DNA of 64,000 nt from Physella acuta (Eukaryota > Mollusca > Gastropoda > Physidae). The stretch spans positions 326,501 to 390,500 of the forward strand of contig NW_026732543.1 in NCBI RefSeq assembly GCF_028476545.1, read 5' to 3'. Positions 33,361 to 46,667 of this stretch are shown here, one piece after another. The notes under the pieces were generated by a model that was not told where the DNA came from, did not search any database, and saw nothing but the letters and a program-made list of their open reading frames with translations. Position 1 is the stretch's first letter. Each line of letters opens with the position of its first letter. Position numbers and translations under genes: made by a program.

Positions 33361-34406
33361 ATGGTAAAGATGTCTTTAAATCTAGTCAGTCTTATTATTC
33401 TTACATTTCTTAACCGAAGGGTTGTTTGTACAAAAACTCTGAAGAATGTGGCACTAAACAAACCAGCGTACCAGTGCGGTGATTGGCTCCATTACGGCCT
33501 CTACCTGGTCGCAAGATTCGCTAATGATGGGGACAATAAAACATTTTCTTGCTCACTAGATAAAAATCCCGCATGGTGGATGGTAGATCTAGAGGACACT
33601 TTTGTTATCAAACAAATCTTCTTTGCCGATGCGTAAGTAAATATTTTGTAAATTAGATTGGGGAAAGTGCAAAATAAATCAAATTGAAAGTTTTGTTCGT
33701 TTGTTTTATTGTATACAAAATCTCTAGCTAAATACTTTTTGCAGTCGCTCTTTTGGCATCTATGTGTATAGAACAGATCCAAGACTGAAAGCGAATTTTC
33801 CTAACGTAGCTGGGGAACCCTGCAGCTCAAAAGGAGACACGGATTACTCCAGGATTTGTTCAACACCTGTCATTGGCAGATTCGTTAGTTATATGAGGCA
33901 TGTACATATTGTAATTTTATTAATTTTACTTTTAAAAAATGTTGCGTAAGTCATAGTTATTATATAACGCTAGCCGTCTCTACCCGTTACACGTGAATTA
34001 TAGACCTATATATTTTAATGTTATACTTTGAGAAAAATATTTTATAAAATAGCTATTGGTCAAAACGCAATGTTCTTTACTACATGTTGAACGATATTAT
34101 TGACAAAACAAAGAAATAGCTTAAAAAATCAGACACACTTAAAATAACATATGCTACCAATAAAAATTAGAAAACCCATATTATATACATTATTAGTCAA
34201 CACAAAACCATATTAAATGCACACACTGATTAAGAGATTTTTTTTTAAACCCGGCTGTTCAATGGTATGTGTCTGGTTTTAAAGTAATTTGTTTTAGCTA
34301 AGGCCGAGAAAATTGTATACATTTCATTGCGTACGTCTTGATAAGTAGACATAAATCAAAATGTAGTTGAAATTAATTTCTTCTTATTCTAAAATTGGAA
34401 GATGAC

Positions 34407-34442
<36 letters not shown>

Positions 34443-35802
34443 TGCCGTTTGGCGTTTAATATTGTTCCTTCCACAAGTGGATAGGTTGCATGTTAAAAGA
34501 TTACAATGTAATACATAGTATAACATTAAAAAGATTTACAATGTCTTAATATTCCTTCTGATTTCTTTGTTCCATGTTTCTTTGATTTCTTTGTTCCGAT
34601 TTCTTGGTTCCATTTGTTTCTTTCTTGATTTTGTTTCCGGTTTGCTATGACATAAAGTACAGGACAGTACACACATGATCGCTTCTCTGTTTTTTTGGCC
34701 GTTCTTCTTTTGCTTGATACGCTCTTGGTTTGATAGTGGTTTATTCTTTGTTGGTAGTTGTACTTGGTGAGAGTGAGTTTGGTGTCTTGTCGTTGATGGT
34801 GAAGTTGGTCGAATGGTGTAGAACTTGGAGAGGGTGGTTGAGGTAGTGTTCTTGCGTTGAGGTGAGGCATGATGCGCATGGTGGTAGAGTTGTTCGATGA
34901 ATTGAAGCTTGGGGAGATGAGTTGGGTAGGTCCTTGTGTTGAGAGATCTTTCGAGGTGAGTTGCTTTGAAGTATTGTTCATTGTGGTTTGAAGAGGAGTA
35001 ACTTTGTGACGTAGTCGGGTAATTGAGTTGGGCGAGGTGACGTTGAAGAGTGAAGTTTGCTGATGTTGCTGAGTCGATGGTTTTGAGCTTGGTGAAGTGT
35101 TGAGGTGGGCAAGGTAGAGCTGTTGGCGATTGCTTATTTTGAGTAGATGATCTTGAGAGATGGTTAGTTGATTTGCTAGTGTTTTGACGGAAGCTTCCCA
35201 CCTAAGATTTCTCCTAGGTGGGTGTCGTCAGAGTGTTAGTGAGTTTGTTGGGAGCGAGGTAGATACGTTTGACGTAGTAGATGAGTTCGATTTGTTGAGC
35301 GAGGTAGTTGCGTTTGACGTAGTAGATGAGTTCGATTTGTTGGCGATAGACAGACCTCCCACCTAAGATTTCTCCTAGATGGGTGTCGTCAGGCTGAAAA
35401 ATAGAAGATTGAAAAGTTAGCCACTCGTACATTTGAAGCCACCCAATACAAGTATTGGGTGACTCAAGATGACACCATTTGTGTTGTGTTCTTTCCGTAG
35501 TATAAGCATGTGACGTAATTGTTTATTACGTTTTTGTCACAACTGTAAACACTTTTCGGTTTGCAAAATTAAAATGGGTTTCTACAAGCAAATATTGCTT
35601 TATTTTTATTTTCTTTCTTAAAATAAAATTTGATTTATACATTTAAAACATCCAACAATTTATTTTCAACACACATCCGTATCTTTAAGTCGTCCATTTA
35701 GGCGGCCTATCGTTAAAGATACTGAGCTTTTATGCTAGGGACATGCGGACAGAGAGAGAAAGAGATAGACAAAGAAGTGCGCAGATGGGTTTTTATATAT
35801 GA

Positions 35803-35874
<72 letters not shown>

Positions 35875-36295
35875 CAGAATGTTAGTTAAATTCATAAAAT
35901 TAAAAATTAAGTTCATCTTTATTTTAACAACATTGTTTAAAACAAATTATAACAAATCTTGTATTTACAGCTCATTTTACACAATAGCATGCCTCACTGA
36001 GATTTTTATCATGGGGTATCTGTTCGACCCAAATGACGGATTGTTTATTATTAACGAGAACAGACTTCTCCAGCTGTCTCCAATGTTCGACACAACAGTA
36101 CGCAGCTCTATGGAATGTGCAGCTGAATGTCTGAAACCAAGACAAGACCAGATCTGTATGGGTTTTAACTGGATCTCCTCTACCAAACAATGTCAGCTTA
36201 TGGACTTCTCCACCAGGAACACAAGTCTAAGTTCCTTGTTGGTCTACAACACAGATGCCACATTTACAGCATTGGAACAGGCATGGAATGTGTAG
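33361..36295 (+). CDS. Gene E: inverted, divergent FTP plus PAN-like protein
   Basis: The only plus-strand member. 249 aa from exons 33361-33632, 33745-33897 and 35971-36295. Start ATG 33361 (MVKMSLNLVSLIILTFLN, signal peptide); a second ATG lies at 33370. FTP motifs: [87 protein letters not shown]. The PAN-like end is intact: [20 protein letters not shown]...QCQLMDF. Donor 1 is GC|gtaagt and the acceptors are ttgcag and ttacag. Donor 2 must be AG|gcatgt, a GC-AG intron; the nearest GT donor puts a stop in exon 3. The loop in exon 2 is shorter than in B, and the fucose-contact histidine is replaced (FSCSL). Intron 2 (2 kb) holds a retroposon and a (TA)n tract. Confidence 0.75.
34411..35465 (-). 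mobile_element. Polyadenylated retroposon in intron 2 of gene E, unclassified
   Basis: On minus, 1,055 bp ending in a run of about 31 A, flanked by a 12-bp duplication AAGATGACGCCA (34399-34410) and AAGATGACACCA (35466-35477), one mismatch. The 5' end starts with the hairpin CACCCAATAC-AA-GTATTGGGTG (35440-35461). The 5' region holds two copies of a block 161 bp apart (35197-35231, 35358-35392), each containing CCCACCTAAG...CTAGGTGGG, and a 45-bp repeat twice (35252-35296, 35297-35341). A 221-codon frame (35201 to 34536) is Ser/Thr/Gln-rich with CVLSCTLCHS near its end; no known domain. It looks like a LINE-mobilised element. Confidence 0.7.
35805..35872. repeat. (TA)n microsatellite in intron 2 of gene E
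   Basis: About 68 bp of AT dinucleotides ending some 100 bp before exon 3. Confidence 0.9.
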
Positions 36296-36511
36296 AAATA
36301 GTGATAACTAGCACTGTGTTTTGTTCCGCTGCACTAGCCTTGGAGCCTAGAGCAATTTTGATGTTGCGCTATACATTTTTGAGAATTATCTAAGCTTTAT
36401 TTTAAATTATCCAATTTGAATCTACACAAAATGTAGTTCTAACAACTTTAGAATTTTATAATTTGGCGTTTGTATATCTTTTATACATATTATAAAACTG
36501 TTATATCCATT

Positions 36512-36517
36512 AATAAA
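36512..36517 (+). terminator. Candidate poly(A) signal of gene E
   Basis: AATAAA 217 bp after the gene E stop codon, on the coding strand. Confidence 0.45.
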
Positions 36518-36569
36518 AAATACTTTTAAAACCACAGTACTTTGTTCTTGGTTGGACAAACGTTATAAA

Positions 36570-36710
36570 AGCAAATCCAAAAAAGAAAAAGCAGGCTAAA
36601 ATCGGAGTCAACAGCCTAAATGGCGTATAACCAGTTGACACGTATACCTTATTGTGTTGGAGGGAATCCCTTTCAACACTAACATTAAGAAGGAAGAAAA
36701 AGAAGTTTCA
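36570..36710 (+). mobile_element. SINE family 2, 5'-truncated
   Basis: AAAGCAGGCTAAAATCGGAGTCAA, CAGTTGACA, TTGTGTTGGAG and a GAAGGAAGAAAAAG tail match the second half of 8329-8714; the first tRNA-like head is missing. Confidence 0.7.
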
Positions 36711-36827
36711 GGTAAAAAACACATTCTGGGGTTCTTAAATTTAGTGTTTTTACCAGCTGTTTACTTTATCTTTAATTACTACAAATCAAGCCTTTAATTA
36801 ATTCACTTAACTGAACAAATAAACCGG

Positions 36828-37490
36828 GAGTGATATCCCCTAAACTTTCTCGAATATTCTTATATAAAACAACAGGGGATGGGAACTCGGGATATAGATC
36901 TAGTTATGATTTTTAATCCATTTTAAATACTTAAACTTTTTAAAATAGAATAGAATCTCATAGAAAAAAGTATTGCGCACCAAGCGAACGCCGATTAAAG
37001 ATGTTCATAATGGTGCGCAATATTATTAGTACTTTATAAATTTAGATGCGTTTTTGAGAAATCGGAAATAGCGTAAATTAGTACTTTCCGTCAACGGAAA
37101 TTACTCAAACTTTAACAGAAGGTAGAGAATTAGATCGTTTACTTACAGGTGAAATTTCATTCCTCTATCTGAAATAGTACTCAAGTTATAGGCTTTTGAA
37201 AAATTCAAAGTAGAAAAAGTACCACTTCCGGTTATCGGAAATCGCTCAAAAGTTGATACGGATCTACGATTTTGATAAAATACTTATATATGAAATTTCA
37301 TCAACCTAGCTATAACGGTACTCAAGTTATCGTGTTTACACAGACACACAGACACACACACATACACACAGACACACAGACATACGGACAAGATTGCAAA
37401 ATTATGTTTTTCCGTATCAGTGAGGTGTAAAACGTCGAGATTTGCACGATTACAATACTTTCTCTATACTACGTATATACGAGAAAGTAA
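36828..37490. mobile_element. Second copy of the CTTTCTCG-ended element
   Basis: Begins CTAAACTTTCTCGAATATTC and ends ACGTATATACGAGAAAGTAA, with the (CACAGA)n stretch near 37340-37385. It lacks the SINE found in the copy at 5030-5985 and so shows the empty site (GCGCACCAAGCGAACGCC). Confidence 0.65.
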
Positions 37491-37494
37491 AAAT

Positions 37495-38700
37495 GAGTGT
37501 TGTATTGAAACACTCCTTACATTAAGACACATATTTGGATTTTCTTCTCGTGTTGGAAGAAGAGGGGAGTTTGCTATAAGTATTTGATTAGTACTGTAAG
37601 TTTAATTTGGCACATTGTCTTAAGCTATTTAAAAAGAGTGTGTTTTCAGATGCACCTTTATTTTATTGCATTGTCACTTGCTTATAATGCACATTTTCTC
37701 TCTGAAAGGCAAACTTCTTTGCTTATATAATATAATACAAGTTTTTTAAAATCAATTTTCATAACTGTATTTGAACTGTATTGTTACCAGTTTACGTGTA
37801 ATTATTATTTACTGTTTAACAATGCTTAGTACGCTCACTATTTAAAACACATATAACGCATGTGGAAAGGCAAAACTTACAATACTTTAATAACATTACA
37901 CCCATTTTATGAAATTGCACACCTTTCCTGAAACATACAGCATAGGTAAAACAGATTATCACATTCACTGATATTTATTTTACAAATATTCGTTTTGTTA
38001 TTATAACAAGATGATTTGTATTAAAGTCTCACATTAGATTATATGATCTGCATTTCAATTTTTATTTTTTACAATAAAACGCTTATATTTTTAAAACTTT
38101 TACACTTACACGGCGATAAAACGAATTCCAAATAATCTCTGATTAAAAATGTATCAAATTTATATGATGTTTAATTACGTATTTGTAATTAAAACCTTTA
38201 TAATCAGTGTGATTGGTATTTTTTTTTTATATTTTAATCAAATATTTTATAAGATTTGTCTTTTAAAAATTAAAAATTCCTTTTTGGTGAAGTTGTGTGG
38301 TAATGTATTTTTATCTAGAGTGTGGCTTTGCTTTTCTTTAATAAGAATGTAGACATGTATTGTCTAAAGTAATACAATCAGTATGATAGAGTTAAATGTT
38401 AACAATATTAGCCCTTGTGTTCTCCAATGAAAAGAAATAATTTAAAACACTGTGCGATATTTTTATTTGATAGAAATATGCAATAATAAAAAAAAATCCA
38501 ACGACAGCTAAGAAATGTTTTAACTTTCCAGATAAAACCATTAAAGGACACGAAGTGACTCTAATGGTGTGAGTGTTATATGTTCAAGTAGAGATGTACT
38601 CAGCAGTGTGTTCCAGCATATTTAGTCTCAAACATAGTATTTCAAAATTGGAGTGTTTAGAAGACTATAGTAGAGTAAATTTCCCTTTCAAACCAGACGG
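37495..38700. other. AT-rich non-coding DNA
   Basis: No gene. Around 38280-38310 the block TTTGGTGAAGTTGTGTG.TAATGTATTTT matches 18200-18230, marking the start of a long duplicated segment. Confidence 0.5.
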
Positions 38701-38704
38701 TCTA

Positions 38705-38930
38705 CGGATCAAGTGAAGTAGAGTTCACCTGTTTTTGTGGCATCGGTATACGGAGGGATAATGTGGTCAGCACTATGCCCAGCCGACTTAATTTTCCCTA
38801 ACGTGAGTTATGTACCCATCACAGTTTGGTGGACTCAGGGATGGTCTACTGACTTGAACCCGGAGTCGAACTCGAGATTTACGGGTTAGCAGTCCAGCTC
38901 TCAACTGCTAGACCAATCCGTCTTAGAAGA
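38705..38930 (-). mobile_element. SINE family 1 copy
   Basis: Near full length on minus: head ending GGGTTAGCAGTCCAGC read on plus, B-box complement GAGTCGAACTCGAG, CAGTTTGGTGGACTCAGGGA and tail AAGTGAAGTAGAGTTCACCTG. Confidence 0.75.
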
Positions 38931-38959
38931 ATATAATTTTGGTAAAATAACATAAATAA

Positions 38960-41900
38960 ACGTCGCCCCACCCCTCCCTTTCATCAGACATTGACAAACA
39001 CAAAGTCAACCCCGATCCCCCCCCCCCCCCTCCTCCCTCCCCCGTCCGTTTAAATGACGTTCCTGCTCTCACTCCTAATGCAATTTTTCATTTTAACTAA
39101 AGCAAGGATTTCGTTTTAAAAAACCTGGACCTACATTAGGTTAGGAATACTTAGGAATTATTACTATAATTTTACATTCAAAATAACAGCAACAAAATAT
39201 TTAACCACTATTGCTATAACTTTCCGTTCAAAATAACATCAACAAAATATTGATCAACTATTTCTATATTTTTACTATCAAAATAACAGCAACAAAATAT
39301 GTATCAATTATTACTATAAATTTACATTAAATTAACTGCAACCAATCATTTTAAATTATTACCTTTGAAAAAGGATATGCTTAAGGTGACACGTTCTGAA
39401 TCTCACCTTCCCCCCCCCCCCCCCCCCCCTCCTCGGCACCCACACTTCATTATCTATTCAAATGCAAAATGTTTACATTTCTGTGCAAAGTGACTGCTCT
39501 AAAAAAAAAGATCATTTTAAATATTATGAAGCATCATTTGTATATAGTTGTTTGATTATTGTAAGCATAGGGAACATCAGTCCTACTTTTTATTATAAGA
39601 AACTACACTATGTTGAACAAGTATCATTAGGGTGAATGTGTAGTTTGCATAAACATACAATTTTGAGTGTGAACCTAAGTTTGATAGCTAAATAAACTCA
39701 AGACTTAATGTTTATATATCTATATGAGTGTGTGTGTGTGTATGTGTGTGTTATTGTTTGTTATTATGTGTATGCAAGGGTGTGTTTCCAAATTTAAACA
39801 CTTGTTAGGCATACCTATAACTATTTTTTGTAGTCTGCAACATAGCACAAATGACAAATCGATAAACATAACCCATTGTTGTTTTGTAAATTATATTTTC
39901 ACTGCAACATTATCTTTTGAATCGAATTAACACATATTTCATAACTAAAAATTAAAAAAAAAATTGTTTTGTATCTATTTTAAAATATATTTAAAAAAAA
40001 ACTAGCGTTTACCTACACTATGGCATGAAAGCATTGAGTGTACGTTAATCATCGTAATGTCATGTACAACACACTTCTGTGACCGCACATGTGTTTGGGA
40101 CGTAGAGGGACGCTCTCGGGAGCCCCCGATTACACTACCGCAGGAGCACCGCTTACGGCCCCTTACTCCTTAAAACTAACGTAGGCGCCATGGTGCTCGC
40201 AGGATAACACAGGGACCCAAAAAGCAAACTGCTGGGGCACCGGCAGACGTGCTGAATTCAATTTAGTGAACGACTGTAATTAGTAGTTACTTCGATGAAC
40301 GTTTTTGTCTTGCATATTCGTCACTTCAACTGGCTGAAAGTTGTAATTCATTTTTAATGTTAACATTAACGCGTTAACTTTGCATTAATTGTCAATTAAA
40401 TTTACATGGCAACAGAGTTATTGACTAGAATAAAAGAAATATGAATACAAGTGAAATAACTTTGGAAAACAATGACAAGATGAATGGTTCTTGTTATATT
40501 CAACATGCAAACAGAAAATCAATACACGTATTCAAATAGTAACAAAACGATCAAAATAAATCGCAGTAGTGGCGAAGGTGGAACATTACAAAACAGCTAC
40601 AAAGAAACGTATGTTTTCTTAAGTCTAGATAGTTTATGATACTTAAATTGAAAAAGGAAATGTTGCAGAATCCGGAACCTAAACCGGAAGCAGAAATTCT
40701 ACTTGAGCCGAAAACCTTACCAGAAACTGCGATTTTTTAAGAGCCTGAGATTTTCCGGAACAATCGCTTCGACCGAAAAAGGAAAATTAATCACAACTGA
40801 ATATTTAATGGACATTGAAAATTTAACCAGAAAGCCATTTCGACCATTCCGACTAGTATTAAAATCCTTCATTACACTATTAAGATGTATAGAATGCGAG
40901 AATTTGCGCTTCGGTTTTCGTCGCTCTTTCCGCATTTGATGTTTTGATACAGAATTTGTCCTCCCCCCCTCTATCTATTTTTGAAACACTCGTCATATCG
41001 TAACACAATTCCAAATGAATCATAACACTAGAAGTGTGACACTACTTTACTCAGAGAAGAATGACTATTCATAAGACTTTTTCTATTGATATTTATATTA
41101 AGGCTACTTTTATAACGATACTGCAGCGTCTAGTCCTTGATGTAACTGTACTTTGGCGTCTAGCCATTATAATAGTAATGAATTGAAACTGATACAACTG
41201 TGCTGTGAGAATGAAATTATTCAGTTCATCTTTATAACGATTAGTAGCCTTATTTACACATATTTGGGAATCAACATGAGTTTGTATATTACAAAATATT
41301 ATCCAGGGTTACAAAATTCTTCTTTTTCGTGTAATACTAGAATGGATTCTTCCGACACCGTTAAGTTTTACAAATCGACATAATATGGCCTGTTGACACT
41401 GATGCTTTCTCTCTTTGCTTCGATACGCATTTTTAAATTTTCAAAATATTTACATTTTGAATAAAAATGTAGATAAATGAGCTTTAACAGGTTAAGTACA
41501 TACTACTTCAGTCAGACTTACAACAAAACTTATGCTCTATTATTTTTTTTTTATTTTGGAGTGATTTCCCGTGACAAAAAGCAGTACTGTATGGTTGATT
41601 CCTTTAAAAAAACGTTATGATTTATTTAACTTGAATCCTCTATCTATCGTCGATCTCCTTCTTAAAATAAAGCTACCTACAGCTATATTTCGACCACAAC
41701 AAAGCTTATGCTCTAGCTTTTTTTTTTAAATTTCGACTACTTCTACTGGACCAATTTATTTCAAACATTACACATAAAACAAAATTTGAAGACAATCCAT
41801 TTGACATAAAATATTACTACATTTAATAATTATTTAACTATTTAAAAATGTATCAACTTTATCTTTGACAAATAGTTTTGCGCATTATTATACAAACATT

Positions 41901-43105
41901 GGTCTCATTCAATTGGTTAGCATTTATTTTTTTCTCTACGATTGTATTCTATTTAAAAATATAAGTATATCAAAATAATTTAAAAAAACATGTACTTTGT
42001 CCTATTGCACTGAAAGTGCCATACCCCTTAGTTGTATATATGAATATTCGAGAAAATATAGGGGAGATCACTCTCACTTTATTTGTTTTAACCACTGAAT
42101 TGTGTAACAACCAAATCTTCCATATAAAAAAAAGGTAATTATTATACACAGAATATTAAAATTATCAGTGCAAAAATTCAAATCAACAAAACAATAAGAA
42201 CAGTGACAAAAGTTGTATTGTGCGATTCTAGATCATAAATAGACGAAAAGGTGCCAATAGTAGATATTTAATATTCTGTTATGAAAAAAATGGAAATATC
42301 TTAAAGCAAGAGGACATTTTATTATAAGCAAAATCAACTTTTAAAGTTTCATTTTGGAAAGTGGGTAGATTTTTAAAAAAATTTAATTAAGTAAACGATA
42401 ATTTACTATTTTAACCGAGATCAGACTATCAGAATGCATCTCTATAGTTTTGGCTGAAAAGTATTTGCCAACTTAATCCTAACTATTAGGAACAGTATTA
42501 GATTTTAATACATATTGTGTTAGATAATGGTACGTTGTAGTCGTACAATACTGCGCACAACAACTTACCCAAATGTTTCGAGTTCACAACCCGGGTTCAA
42601 GTCAAAAGGTCTTCTCTGAGTCCTCCCCCCACCCCAGCCTTCATATGTACACGACCCATGTAAATGAAGACAACGGAGTCGCCATCAGCAATTCTTCAGA
42701 TGTCAAGTTGACAGAGGCAGATCAACTCTACTTCAGCATTACCATTGATTGCCGGTAAATTAGCTTAAATAAAGCAGCCATTTATGTACTTATCGAATAG
42801 GCTTTCAGTATTATTATTTTTAAAAATTTCTTTACAGTACACCAAGACAGAATTAAACATAAGAAATGTTTACAAGTGAACGTATAAGTTGAAGTAGAAT
42901 GAAAAGTAGATTGCGTATGTGCCGGTGTGAACTATACTTAAACAAAAGGCAGAGCAAAAATGCGTTGTTCAATTTGGCTTCAGAAATACTAATGATTTGG
43001 TGTAGAAAACAGTGCCGGTGGATACATTTAGAAACAAATTTGGATTCTATGAATAAGAAATATTAAAAGGGACCTTCAAAATAAAATTGGTAAAGAAAAT
43101 TAGAA
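38960..43105. other. Segmental duplicate of about 23065-28910
   Basis: Ordered matches: TCATCAGACATTGAC, the 60-bp degenerate repeat (39165-39345), C-run with CTCCTC (39400-39440), the 39590-39790 block, CTTCTTAAAATAAAG.TACCTACAGC (41660), GGGGAGATCACT (42060), CGAAAAGGTGCCAATA (42245) and TGTCAAGTTGACAGAGGCAG (42700). It lacks the hAT MITE and the 2-kb hairpin element. A GC-richer patch at 40080-40255 was not recognised. No gene supported. Confidence 0.7.
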
Positions 43106-43108
43106 ACA

Positions 43109-43323
<215 letters not shown>

Positions 43324-43339
43324 CTTTTTAACAAAACTT

Positions 43340-45102
43340 CTACACATTCCATGTCTGCCCCAGTGCTGTAAATGTAGCATCTGTGTTGTAGACCAACAAG
43401 GAACTTAGACTTGTGTTCCTGGTGGAGAAGTCCATAAGCTGGCATTGTTTGGTAGAGGAGATCCAGTTAAAACCCATACAGATCTGGTCTTGTCTTGGCT
43501 GCAGACATTCAGTTGCACATTCGATAGAGCTGCGTACTGTTGTGACGAACATTGGAGGCAGTTGGAGAAGTCTGTTCTCGTTAATAGTAAACAATCCGTC
43601 ATTTGGGTCAAAAATATGTCCCATGACTTTAATTTCACATATTAGTATTGGTGCAACTGCGTATCTGAAAAGCATATTTAATATACATTTATTATTTTCA
43701 AATACATTTTATGATTAATTAAAAATAAAAATAAAATGACTACTCTTGTAAATTGAGAAATTGTTTTATTTAATTAGTAATTTTTTTTTAAATTTATGAA
43801 ACGCTTATTTTGAAATATTTTGACTCAGTGTTTATTTACAATAATAAAACAAATGTTAACATATAACCTAATAACACGGACGTATTTGGCGATGACAGGG
43901 ATAGAACAGTTCCAGGTGTATGTGGTCGATCCAAGTGTACCAATTACTTTATAGCAGAGTTCCCCGGGCTCGTTAGGAAAAGTTGCTTTTAGCCTGGGAT
44001 CTGTTCTAAACACGTCGATGCTGAAGTTGTACATGAAACCATCATTTCTGTCACTGTAATTATAAAGACATTTAGAAGTATTATAAGGAACATTGTGGTC
44101 GAATGGTAGAGCCGGAAGGCTGGATTCCGGATTCCACACGACGTCCATGAGTCCACTCAGCCTGGGCATAGAACAACACATTATCCCTTTAAATGCCGAG
44201 GTCAGAAAACAGGCGAACTCTAGTTCACTTGCCCAATGGTTTGTCATTTTAAAAAGGAAACATTAATAACTTAATAATATTAATAATAAACTAGGTTCAT
44301 ATACATTTTTAAATTATTGTAATCACTTTTTATGCGCTTTTTTCCCCAATTTTTTTTTAGCTTTTAGTTTTAATTAAAGATACGGAAACCTAAGCTACTA
44401 CATAATAGATTGTAATATAAAGCATTGTATTAGCTTTGCTGTTCAAGAGACTAATACGCAAAAGATAATGTATCCGACAATCTGTTACATGAAAGAAATA
44501 TCATCAGGATAAGAATAAAAAGTGTACTTTGATTAAAAGTTATACATAACAGTTGTATAATAATATGCTGGATATGTGTTGCTACTTAAAAAATGTAAAT
44601 GTATTACATTTAATGCAGTACGGCCAATATTTAGATTGGATCACCAATTTAATATGCGCATAAAGAATTTGGAAAACGTTTACACAAATACAATATTAAA
44701 ATAATTTTACCATTTTAAAATTTTGATCTGACTTTCAATAAACATACAATTATAGTTGGGTTAGATCTATTTTTAAAAAACAACGACATGAACATATGAA
44801 ATAATTACAAATGTATCTCACTTGTATGTGAATATTATTTGTTTCACCACATATAAGCCCTGAAGATCCACTAGCCACCATGATGGATTAGAATTCAATG
44901 TATGCGAGCAACTGAAATGGTCCAAGTTCATATCACTGCTTCCGTCGTTGGGAAATGTGGCCACGAGCGTTGCGCCGTGGTAGTGTATGTCAGAAATCTG
45001 GTAGGACGGTTTGTGTACGGACACATCTGTTACTGTTTTTGTTTCTCCAAATGTTTCGTAAAGTAACATAAGTAAAATAAATATGTCTTTAGCAGCTTTC
45101 AT
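43340..45102 (-). CDS. Gene F: secreted fucolectin-type (FTP) plus PAN-like protein
   Basis: 263 aa from exons 44822-45102, 43868-44053 and 43340-43664. The ATG at 45102 gives [19 protein letters not shown], a signal peptide. FTP motifs: [99 protein letters not shown]-like: [20 protein letters not shown]...QCQLMDF. Splice sites: AA|gtgaga, TAG|gttata, acceptors ttacag and ttttcag. The GRY of the last FTP strands is AKY here. Intron 1 carries a SINE 1 copy at the same place as in gene G, so F and G share ancestry. Secreted; ligand unknown. Confidence 0.8.
44092..44245 (+). mobile_element. SINE family 1 in intron 1 of gene F
   Basis: TGGTCGAATGGTAGAGC head, GTCCATGAGTCCACTC, TGCCGAGGTCAGAAAACAGG and GCGAACTCTAGTTCACTTG tail; middle partly deleted. 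Confidence 0.7.
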
Positions 45103-45114
45103 TATAAACAACAG

Positions 45115-46480
45115 TTTTGTTATATTTTAAAAAATTATAAATGTTTTGTTTTAATTCATTGGGTAAGATTAAAGTTAGTTTATATTTCCATCAAGTTTTT
45201 GCAACAATAATCTTTTAAGTAAAAAGTAAAAAAAAAAGAAAATAATATCTATTTGATGAAAACTGTTTCAATTGAATAAAACCCTTCAAAAGTAATACCA
45301 TTATAATACATTTCAAAATCGTTTTTACTTCAGTTTTGGAGTATTAATTCAACACATATTTACATTTCACAGTTATATCCCTTTTGATTTATATAACGTG
45401 TTATATAACGTTTTTATCGTGTCCATTTTTAAATACAAGTTGTAAAGTTTAACATTAGGTCCGAGTTTTATAACCAAAGTTTTATCTGAAAGTAAACGGA
45501 TTTTCTTCCCTTTACTAATATAAATTATATGCTGCGTTATTGCTGCCAACTTATTATCACATGATTGTGAGTGTGAAACGTACACGTTTGTTAGTTCTAT
45601 ATTCTTTGAAGTCAAATGTCAGGTCATTGGTGGAGAATACGCTAGACTACTTGAGTCAGTCTTGCTATAAAACGAATAGGCCTATAACTATTATCCTGCT
45701 AGGCACATATAATTCTGAAGTGACAAATGTTCCTGCAATAAATTGGTAGAATCCTAGTAAATAAAATAAATTAACTTTTTAGTCCCTATCTAATATAAAT
45801 TTCTGGATTTACAATGGATGTTTTTCACGAAAAAGTTGTTTTGTTTGCATCGCTAGCATGAAATTTTAATACAAAAATTAGTAACTTTAGTAATAAAATA
45901 CAAAGCATTCCCCTCCTTTGTTTACCCATTGTAAATTATTAATTGTAAATAAAGATTCTACAATCACTTCAGTTTATGACATCTTTTTTTTTACATTTAA
46001 CCATTTATATGAGGTGAAAATTATAATTTCAATTACTATTTGAATTACGAAACACATTTATCATATCATCGTTTATAGTGTTAAAAACTAAAGTGATAAT
46101 TAGTATTGTTAAATGAATAGCACCACAGTGTAAAATAAAGTGTAAGCATTTAAGATTACGTCGGTTAAACACACATTATGTAAACACAAACAGAGCTGTC
46201 CGGAACAACACACTAGTCCACTGTACGCATTTAAAAAGAGCTTAGAACCACATTACATGCACTGTGCTGTATTATGCCGTTGCTCTGGCAACGCTGATTG
46301 CTATCAATTTGCTTCTCCTGATCTGTATCGACGTGTCGTTATGAAGTATAGAAAAACTTTTTAGAGCTGTTCTTTGTGACCTGAGCATGAAAAAAACAAA
46401 ACAAAACTCATAATATAGGCTGGCCTCTAGTAAAAAATAATATAATGACTGTGTTTTTAAAACTTTGATGAGCTGCGTTT
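45115..46480. other. 5' flank of gene F
   Basis: Diverged version of the B and D flank, longer by about 550 bp. The distal block (AAAAGAGCTTAGAACCAC...) with the X-box-like site starts near 46160. No coding sequence supported. Confidence 0.55.
46279..46292. promoter_or_regulatory. X-box-like palindrome, gene F flank
   Basis: GTTGCTCTGGCAAC, 1,177 bp upstream of the gene F ATG, followed by GCTGATTGCTATCA. Both half-sites (GTTGC and GCAAC) are perfect complements. Confidence 0.5.
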
Positions 46481-46486
46481 TGTAGA

Positions 46487-46640
46487 CGGTGTGGTCTAGA
46501 GGTAGAGCTCTAGGCTACTAGCCCGAGAGTGTCAATTTCAAATCCGGACTCTAGTCAGTAGAACGTCTCTGAGTCCACACAGCCCCATTTAGTTCTTAAC
46601 GCACGTTATGAAAAGAAATGGCGGCTTCACCTAGAAATAA
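46487..46640 (+). mobile_element. SINE family 1 copy, 3'-truncated
   Basis: GGTGTGGTCTAGAGGTAGAGC, GGCTACTAGCCCG, CAAATCCGGACTC, CTCTGAGTCCACACAG, then a decayed body. Confidence 0.65.
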
Positions 46641-46667
46641 AATCAATTATCGGCGTTTTAGAGGTGT

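Noticed and set aside
34536-35201. 221-codon minus-strand frame as a host gene in the intron of E
   Set aside because: It lies entirely within a poly(A)-tailed, target-duplicated retroposon; no known domain.
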